A stretch of 64,000 bases of DNA, taken from Blastocladiella emersonii ATCC 22665. Lineage: Eukaryota > Blastocladiomycota > Blastocladiomycetes > Blastocladiales > Blastocladiaceae. Positions 58,372 through 64,000 of this stretch are shown piece by piece. How positions within the stretch are numbered: the first letter of the stretch is position 1; each line of letters opens with the position of its first letter. The notes below the pieces were generated by a model, which saw nothing but the letters and a program-made list of their open reading frames with translations, was not told the DNA's origin and did no database searches. The position numbers and the translations under genes were made by a program. The stretch lies in NCBI GenBank assembly GCA_025594325.1, contig JANHCV010000010.1, positions 1-64,000 on the forward strand. Direction: 5' to 3'.

Positions 58372-59178
58372 GATGCACCATAAACTTTGGCCTCGCCAGT
58401 CGTGCACGGCCCGGCGTTGCCGCCGCCCGCCCGGCCTGATCCGCCGCCGCCGCGGCGGGCGCCCCTCACCCGCGCAAAGCGCGCGGCCGATGGCTACGCA
58501 CCGTGCTGTCTTGCCCCGTTCGCTGACCCTGACGATGGGTGCTGCGCCGCGGGAAACCCGCGGCGAAAGGCAGTGGCCCTCGCTGACGCAGCGGTGGCCT
58601 GCCGACACAACGGCGGAACCCTCGCTGCGCACCCGGCCCTCCGACCAGCATTCGGGATCCCCGTCAACGACGACGGCTCCCCGCTGACCGTCGGGCCGGC
58701 CCTGACCCTTTTTGACCCCCTGCATGGCTCGTGGATCGACGCCCGCGTCGCCCCGCGACTCGGCGACTGGCAAGTCGCTGAGGACCCTGGCTTCCCGCCA
58801 GGGCCGCCGTAGCGCATCCCTGCACCACCGGGCGCGTCTGGACTAGCCCTAGTCTAGCTCGCGCCTGGAGGGTGTGCAGCGACATGCGCTAAGCTGCGGA
58901 GCACGCTCACACGCTCCGCTACCGCCAGGTGGGTCGAGATTTGGGGCAGCCGGGTTGGAGGGTTCTCGGCCTCGGGCTGGTCTCCCTGCCAGCCTCCCTG
59001 CCTCCGCGCGCGCCCAGCCCCATAGGTTTTTCTCCTGTTGTGCTGCCGTTCGTGAGCTCTGTTTGGTGACTGTGTGGTGACGATGAGTCGTTTTTGTCTT
59101 TCCTTTGCATTTTTCCTCCTCTAGCACGTGAATACACCTGGGCGAATTTTCAAAAAAAAAAAATGCACCATAAACTTT
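58372..59178 (+). mobile_element. Poly(A)-tailed retro-insertion with 15-16 bp target-site duplication
   Basis: ATGCACCATAAACTTT occurs at 58372-58387 and again at 59163-59178. The second copy directly follows a 12-A run (59152-59163). The intervening 775 bp is GC-rich, unlike the AT-richer host repeat. A 3' poly(A) and a flanking duplication of this length are the hallmarks of target-primed reverse transcription by a LINE machinery, so this is a 5'-truncated LINE copy or a processed transcript. Because the host repeat continues on both sides, the insertion is younger than that repeat copy. Confidence 0.85.
58387..58812 (+). pseudogene. Open frame inside the retro-insertion
   Basis: A 141-codon frame in the sense of the poly(A) tail. 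From about residue 35 it reads like real protein (FADPDDGCCAAGNPRRKAV, then FGIPVNDDGSPLTVGPALTL and FDPLHGSWIDARVAPRLGDW). No family is recognised. The ATG overlaps the target-site duplication by one base, so it is a fortuitous start: the frame is the 3' end of a longer source protein cut off by 5' truncation. It is not obviously part of the subtelomeric LINE. Confidence 0.5.
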
Positions 59179-59574
59179 CTTCTGAGCATTGTATCGTGAT
59201 CAGGGGACATCAGGGACCCCAGAAATGCAAAAATCTCCGAGTCGAAGTGTCGGGGTGTCGAAAAGTTGTCCGAGCGTGCAAAGTTGAAAAAAACTTTTGG
59301 TTTGGTCGTTCGGACGAAATCGGCCCTTTCTTGAATTCCACCCTACCCTTGACTTCGCTGAAACTTTGCATGTGATCTTCACATGAGTTATGGGCTATTT
59401 TAGCGCCATGGAAATAATTTTACGGTTTAATTTGCGTGCTCTGGCGGACGGCGGTAAGTTAGCTTCAGTAATTGCGCTCGGCCGCGGCTTGCTCGGAGCT
59501 CGAGCGCGTTTTGGACTGTCAGCGACCGAGAAGCTCGCATAACGTTGTCAGTCATCTAAGATCATGTATTACAC

Positions 59575-60825
59575 TTACTTGTACTCAAACACAACGTGGG
59601 GAGGCGCGCGCAGCTTCACGCCGGCGCCCTGCACCCGCACGGGCCGCGGTCTCGCGGCTTCGAGGGCCTGAATCTCAACGGGCGTGAGCGGGGAGAAATC
59701 GGACGCAGTGTCAGCGGTCGTCGCGCTTATGACCGAGGCGGCCGCGCCGAGGAGCGAGGTCGCCTCCGGAGCATGGTCAGCGCGGTGGGCGGATGCGTAA
59801 TCGGGGATGAAGGACGAGATTTCGGCGGCGAGTGCTGCCGCTTCCTCCTCGTCCTGTACAGCGCCGGGATCCGAGACGACGACTGCCACTTTGTCGATGG
59901 ATGGTGCTGCCACGGAGTGAGAGTCGGACGACGACGAGTCGCTCGAGTGGTCAGGAGAAGCACCCTCGTCCTCGTTGTCGCGCGACCCGAGACTGGCATA
60001 GAAGCGCTCGAACGCGGTCATGTCGGCAGGGGCGGGCGAGTTCGAGGGGAAGCAGTCATCCAGCGGCGACAACAGGCCCACGGGAAGGTGAATCACGGCC
60101 AGCGGCGTGGCCGGCGGCGCCTCGGCCGCAGGGGGAGCAGGCGATGCGGAAGAATTGGCCCGAAGCAGCGGCGAGTCGTTGGCGAGGTTCTCGTCCACGC
60201 GAGAGGAGCGAGCAGAATCGACGCGGGCATTCGGCGCCGACTGGACCTGGCGTACGGCGGTATCCTTTGGAGAAGGGGCGCGTTGTGGAACAGGTTCGGG
60301 AAGCGTAGCCGGTGCAGCAGCGGAACGCTGTTGAAAACGTGGGTGAAGCATCGGCGTAAGCGCAGGCTCGGGGTAATACTGGACCGTGGCGGCAGTTTTG
60401 CTCGCGGGGAACGCAGGAGCGCCGTGCGCCAAGTGCGCTCCTACGTGCTGCGACACGGGTGGTTGCGCGGGAGTGTGCTGAGCGATGACGACAACATTTG
60501 GGTTGCGAGCGATTCCAGCATGTAGTGGGAGATTGGACGGTCGCGGGAACGGAACCGGCGCTGGTCTTGGCTGTGCGGTGTAAGGGGCCGACGTGGGTGT
60601 GTTGTTGGCCGCCACTGGTGCCGATCGCGTCGCAGGGAGTAAGCGAACATCGTCCGGTGTAGCTTTTGCGCGGCGCTTGCGGCAAGGACACCCGGTAAAC
60701 ATGGCGACCGCGGCGACCAAGGCTACGGCAACCACAGCGGCACCAAGGAGGACGGGGATCGAGGCCAGGTGTGCGGGAAGCGGCGCAACCCCGCCATCGG
60801 GTTGAGGAGACGCGGACGCGGTCAT
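59575..60825 (-). CDS. Paralogue C: membrane protein lacking the Cys-rich ectodomain
   Basis: One exon, 416 residues, from the ATG at 60825 (MTASASPQPDGGVAPLPAHL). A membrane helix at about 22-44 (IPVLLGAAVVAVALVAAVAM) is followed by CPCRKRRAK. There is no hevein-like domain and only a 20-residue outside segment, unlike A, B and D. The cytoplasmic tail shares two blocks with B: VGLLSPLDDCFPSNSPAPAD with FERFYASLGS, and the end VEIQALEAARPRPVRVQGAG, then KLRAPPHVVFEYK and stop. An upstream exon with the ectodomain was looked for in 60826-61230 and not seen. It may be an ectodomain-less signalling or decoy member, or a 5'-truncated duplicate. Confidence 0.75.
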   Translation of the reverse strand: MTASASPQPDGGVAPLPAHLASIPVLLGAAVVAVALVAAVAMFTGCPCRKRRAKATPDDVRLLPATRSAPVAANNTPTSAPYTAQPRPAPVPFPRPSNLPLHAGIARNPNVVVIAQHTPAQPPVSQHVGAHLAHGAPAFPASKTAATVQYYPEPALTPMLHPRFQQRSAAAPATLPEPVPQRAPSPKDTAVRQVQSAPNARVDSARSSRVDENLANDSPLLRANSSASPAPPAAEAPPATPLAVIHLPVGLLSPLDDCFPSNSPAPADMTAFERFYASLGSRDNEDEGASPDHSSDSSSSDSHSVAAPSIDKVAVVVSDPGAVQDEEEAAALAAEISSFIPDYASAHRADHAPEATSLLGAAASVISATTADTASDFSPLTPVEIQALEAARPRPVRVQGAGVKLRAPPHVVFEYK

Positions 60826-61230
60826 GGCGAGGGCAGGGGGTTCCGTCCGCGAAGAAGGAGGCGGAGATGCGTGTTGGTAGGCGTAGAGCAAAAAGCAGAT
60901 GATGCGAGGCGACAGAAGAGTTTGTTCTGCCGGTGCGAACAGTATGTTGGTCGGCCCAAGGAGGACTTTCACGTCGGCGGAAGCAGGTCGCTCGAGTCAA
61001 GAACGGATCCGGGAGCAGTTGCAGCAAGTAGGGAGCTCAATGCATTCGTTTTCGTGGCAGGAGGGGATGTGGTCGGGGAGCGGGCGGCTGCCCGCCGTGA
61101 GAGCGACCTGACCTCGCGCGACCTTCCCCGGATTCCTCGCCGGCGCTGCGCCACCACGCTTTCTACCTTTCCATCACGATCTATATCATTCTAGGGTCAC
61201 AAAAAGATCTCGGCGCGCAGGGCGAACTCA
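60826..61230. other. Spacer between paralogues C and D
   Basis: 405 bp. A weakly hydrophobic minus-strand reading (IICFLLYAY near 60890) continues upstream from paralogue C but has no ATG; no hevein-like exon was found. It is probably the promoter of C and 3' flank of D. Confidence 0.35.
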
Positions 61231-62997
61231 TTACGCCTCGCGCCGGACGGCGGGCGTGGCCAGCGGGAGGTACAACTCGCCGTCGTCCATGGCGTCCGAC
61301 CCGTCAAAACCGACGGCGGGAACGGGCCCGGCCGCCCCTTGATACTCGAACACGACGTGGACAGGCGGCCGCATCGTCTTGCCGACGCCCTGCACCGACA
61401 CGGGCCGCGGCTTGGCGGCGGTCACGTCCTGGAGCGCGATCGGCGAGTGCGGCGGCGAGGAGGGGCCGCTGGCAGCGTAGTACGGCACCGCGAGCGAGCC
61501 GGCGCTCATGGGACGAGCAGCGTGCGTGTCAGCGGCGGTCAGGTCGAGGTCCGCCTCTGCGGGACTCGGGAACCGTTGCTCCTCGAACGCCGTTGTGGTG
61601 AGCACGTCGAGCTGCGCAAACTGCAGGGGAGGAGTTGCAGCGACGGGGGCGAGCGTGAACGGCGGCTCGGTGCGCTGGGGCTCGGACGCGACCTGGTAGC
61701 CGACGCCCGCGTTGAGGTCGGGGTACACGGGACGGTGGACCGGGCCGCCACTGATCTCGCGTGTGTGCTGGTCGAGTCCCGGCGAGGCGAGCGGGACCGC
61801 GCCGTAACCGTCAGCCGCTGCCGGCGGGGGAACCAGCTCGGCCGTGTACCGGTTAAAGCGGCCGTAGGCGCCCGACGCGGCCGGCGTGGTTGAAGAGGCC
61901 GGTGTGGTCGAGGCGGCGACGACCTGATCCGCGGCGACCGACGAACCAGTCGTGAGCCGGCTCGCGCGCTTGTTCGCACGGGACGACGCAGCAGCGCCGG
62001 CCGACGAGGTAGGGGACGGGATGCGGTCGAGCGAGTGCTCGGCGGCGTAACGGCTGAAGCGGTGGTTTGCCGCTGCCGAGGAGCCAGCGTCCGAGGTCGA
62101 GACCGTCGGCGTCGGCGGCGGCGAGCTGAGCAGCTGGCTGCCGGACTGGGACGGCGGCGCGCCGCTCGGGCGGAGGGGCTGCGGCGTCTTCGGGCGGCTG
62201 CTGCCGCGGCTACGGCTACGGCGGCGGATGAAGACGGCAGCGGCCACGACGGCGACGGCAGCGAGCGCGGCGATCCCTAGGTACATGATGAGCGACGACG
62301 ACGAGGACCCGGTGCGGTTTCCGGATGAGTTGGCGGTGGACGAGCCCGAGGTGGAGCCCGTGGCCGACGGCGCGACGCTCCCACCAGCGGACGGCGAGGT
62401 ACCAGCCGAGCCGGCACCCGCTGAAGAGCCAGAGCCCGAGGCGCCCGAGCCTGTCGCAGCGATACCAGAACCAGCGCTGCCGTTCCCGTTGCCGTTCGTC
62501 GAGCTGCCACCGTTGGAGCCCGTACTGCCGCCATTGTTGTTGTTGTTGTTGGTGCTACCTCCGTTGCCGCCAGTGGTGGTGCCGGTGCCCGTGCGAGCGG
62601 GCGGCCGCACGCCGTCGGTCCAGGGGAACACGGCCCCGCCGAGGGCCGAGCACTTGCCGGCGGCGGTCCACCCGCGCCAGTCGCCCGACGGTTTGTTGCC
62701 GCAGTAGACGGCCGTGGCTTCGGCCTTGGTGACGTTCTTGCCGCCCTCGGTGTAGGTGCCGTCCGGGTTGGCGATGGGCCCGCAGAAGCCAAAGTTGCTG
62801 CAGCACTACTCGGTTCGCGGCTGTCAGCGGCCTGTCATGGTACGGTACGCCGCTGGCCCATGTACCTGGTCAAGGAGACAGGTGTTGGCAGCCGACTGCG
62901 GCCCGCAGACGGGCCGGTTCTGGGCGTCGCGGAACAGCGTCGTGGCGGGCTCCGGCAGCCCGTACTGGTCGCACTGTTTGTCGGCGAAGGCGGACAT
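61231..62997 (-). CDS. Paralogue D: hevein-like ectodomain, Gly/Ser stalk, membrane segment, conserved tail
   Basis: Two exons, 62997-62866 and 62805-61231, with a 60-bp intron (GTACAT...GTAG), give 568 residues. Exon 1 (MSAFADKQCDQYGLPEPATT) ends ...CGPQSAANTCLLDQ and exon 2 opens CCSNFGFCGP, rebuilding a hevein/CBM18 pattern with the same intron position as A. The YC and GDWRGWTAAGKCSALGGAVF blocks follow, then PWTDGVRPP and an 80-residue Gly/Ser/Asn-rich stalk. A membrane helix lies at 216-237 (LIMYLGIAALAAVAVVAAAV) with RRRSRSRG behind it. The cytoplasmic tail is Ser/Ala-rich with Tyr sites (YGRFNRYTAEL, RFSRYAAEH) and near its end carries KPRPVSVQGVGKTMRPPVHV + VFEYQ, then DDGELYLPL. No signal peptide was found upstream of the ATG. 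Confidence 0.85.
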
Positions 62998-63181
62998 ATT
63001 GCATGCAGTGGCTACGTGAGCAGATCTCGCAGGGATCACTTTTGCTCGAGCCGACAGGGAGAGAGGAAGCGGTCGAGAAGTCCCGCCACATTGCCGCCGT
63101 GGCTCAGGGACCCCCGCGCCCCGAATCCAGTGTCATCAAACACGGTCTATTTTTGCGGGTATACACGACCGTGGGCGTCTG

Positions 63182-64000
63182 TCAGGGTCTGCGCTGGTCC
63201 AGCGTGAGGGCAGGGAGGTACACCTCGCGGTCTTCGGTGGTCGCCGCGGCTGGACCCTCGCGGGCGGTGGCGGCGGCGGGACCGCGGCCGGGACCCGGCA
63301 TGCCCGGCGACGTCGGCAGCTCGAGCTCGTACTCGGACGTCTCGGGTGCCGGCAGCCCGGGCGCGTGGGCAGCGGGCAAAGGCGTCGAGGCGTGGTACTC
63401 GAAGACAACGTGGACCGGTGCGCGCATGGCGCGGCCGCCGCCCTGGACCGTGACGGGCCGCGGACGAGCAGCTGCAGCGGCCTGTCCGGCGGCAGAGGGA
63501 GGCTCGAACAGCACGGGATCGGCGACCGAGACGGGTATGGAGCTGACGGGGGTGCGGTCGGGAGCGTCCAAGGGCGGCGGGACACCAAAGGGAACCGCAG
63601 GCGGGACGCCGTCGGACCGGCTCGCGCTGCTGTTGGCCGAGGTGTGGCCGCTGAGGTGGTACGGGTCAAACGACGGCACCATGGGACCGGCAATCGACGA
63701 GGGGACGGGCGAGCGCGGCGTGTGCATGTCTGCGGAGGGCGGGTGGTGCACGTCGAGCGGCATGAGCGCGACGGCCGCCGACGCGAGGCCGGCCGAGGAG
63801 CGACGCGAGCGCGAGTTCCGCGGGTCAGCGAGCAGCGCGTCGGGCAGGGCGGATGGGTCCGAGGGCCGGCGCGGGTGGTTGAGCGCGTCGTGCGGCTCGT
63901 TCGAGTAGGGCGGGGCGACTGGCGAGTGCGTCGTGATGGCGTCCGGGTCCGCGGTTGCGAGCGTGGTCGAGGACGCGAGAAGCCGGCTGTCGGGCCGCGA
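63182..64000 (-). CDS. Paralogue E, partial: cytoplasmic tail only
   Basis: The frame is open from the right window edge (64000) to a stop at 63182, 272 codons; the start, ectodomain and membrane segment lie outside. The visible part is a Ser/Pro/Ala-rich tail with several Tyr sites (PPYSNEPHDAL, SFDPYHLSGHTS) and the family's block RPRPVTVQGGGRAMRAPVHV + VFEYH, then SEYELELP, closest to D. A final EVYLPALTLDQRRP mirrors D's ELYLPLATPAVRREA. It begins only 184 bp from D's ATG, so the array is tightly packed in one orientation. Confidence 0.8.
   Translation of the reverse strand, partial: SRPDSRLLASSTTLATADPDAITTHSPVAPPYSNEPHDALNHPRRPSDPSALPDALLADPRNSRSRRSSAGLASAAVALMPLDVHHPPSADMHTPRSPVPSSIAGPMVPSFDPYHLSGHTSANSSASRSDGVPPAVPFGVPPPLDAPDRTPVSSIPVSVADPVLFEPPSAAGQAAAAARPRPVTVQGGGRAMRAPVHVVFEYHASTPLPAAHAPGLPAPETSEYELELPTSPGMPGPGRGPAAATAREGPAAATTEDREVYLPALTLDQRRP

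Larger units (their letters stand above)
58349..59424 (-). repeat. AT-richer dispersed repeat, copy 2, split by an insertion
   Basis: Reverse-complement counterpart of 13494-13809. Its edges are CGACTTAGAC at 58349-58358 and ATAATTTTACG at 59414-59424, and the interior shares ATCAGGGACCCCAGAAATGC-type sequence near 59200-59230. Removing the 775-bp insertion and one target-site copy leaves about 287 bp, near the 316 bp of copy 1. The copies differ at many positions, so the family is not recent. Confidence 0.75.

Noticed and set aside
60826-60972. Upstream extension of paralogue C to a GTG at 60972
   Set aside because: No ATG; the ATG at 60825 gives a sensible short outside segment and membrane helix.

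Overview
The window is the left end of a GC-rich eukaryotic chromosome, most likely fungal. It opens with about 890 bp of C-strand telomere repeat (CCTAAA units). Its genes are intron-containing and match fungal or opisthokont families: a CUE/poly-Q DEF1-like protein, an NST1-like protein, CDC5/CEF1, NOP14, proteasome beta-3, MDM35, GTP cyclohydrolase I and a TruB/PUS4 enzyme. Introns are short (55-90 bp) and 17 of 24 reconstructed donors begin GTACG. CBM18 (hevein-like) proteins, a CABLES-type cyclin-box protein and very GC-rich coding DNA suggest an early-diverging (chytrid or blastocladiomycete-like) fungus; that placement is inference.

Layout. 1-889: telomere. 1860-8480: a decayed non-LTR retrotransposon (reverse transcriptase and RNase H in several frames) with further coding debris. 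8481-13493: subtelomeric DNA without a convincing gene but with GC-rich minisatellites. 13494-13809: first copy of an AT-richer dispersed repeat. 14041-53999: the gene-dense core, in order: C2H2 zinc-finger protein (-), methyltransferase/ATP-grasp fusion (+), DEF1-like (+), a truncated inverted copy of the CABLES 3' end, LYAR-type nucleolar protein (-), GTP cyclohydrolase I (+), PUS4/TruB (-), secreted subtilase (+), CDC5/CEF1 (-), CABLES-like (-), NST1-like (+), an unknown protein (-), NOP14 (-), PUP3 (+) and MDM35 (-). Neighbours are mostly divergent or convergent pairs with 100-200 bp between convergent stops.

54114-64000 is the most unusual part: five consecutive minus-strand paralogues (A to E; E runs off the window). 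They are single-pass membrane proteins. A, B and D have an N-terminal Cys-rich hevein-like (chitin-binding type) domain split by an intron at the same place, then a Ser/Thr/Gly-rich stalk, a membrane segment, a basic stop-transfer stretch and a long cytoplasmic tail. A ends in a full SH3 domain; B to E end in a conserved tail (RPRPVxVxGxGxxxRxPxHVxFEY) that aligns with the first strand of A's SH3. This looks like a diversifying family of cell-wall or chitin sensors. The array is interrupted by a second copy of the dispersed repeat, which itself carries a poly(A)-tailed insertion flanked by a 15-16 bp target-site duplication.

Two arms of about 1.65 kb, identical wherever compared, lie in inverted orientation around a 9.6-kb gene block (27380-36968). 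The right arm is the intact 3' end of the CABLES-like gene; the left arm is a truncated duplicate.
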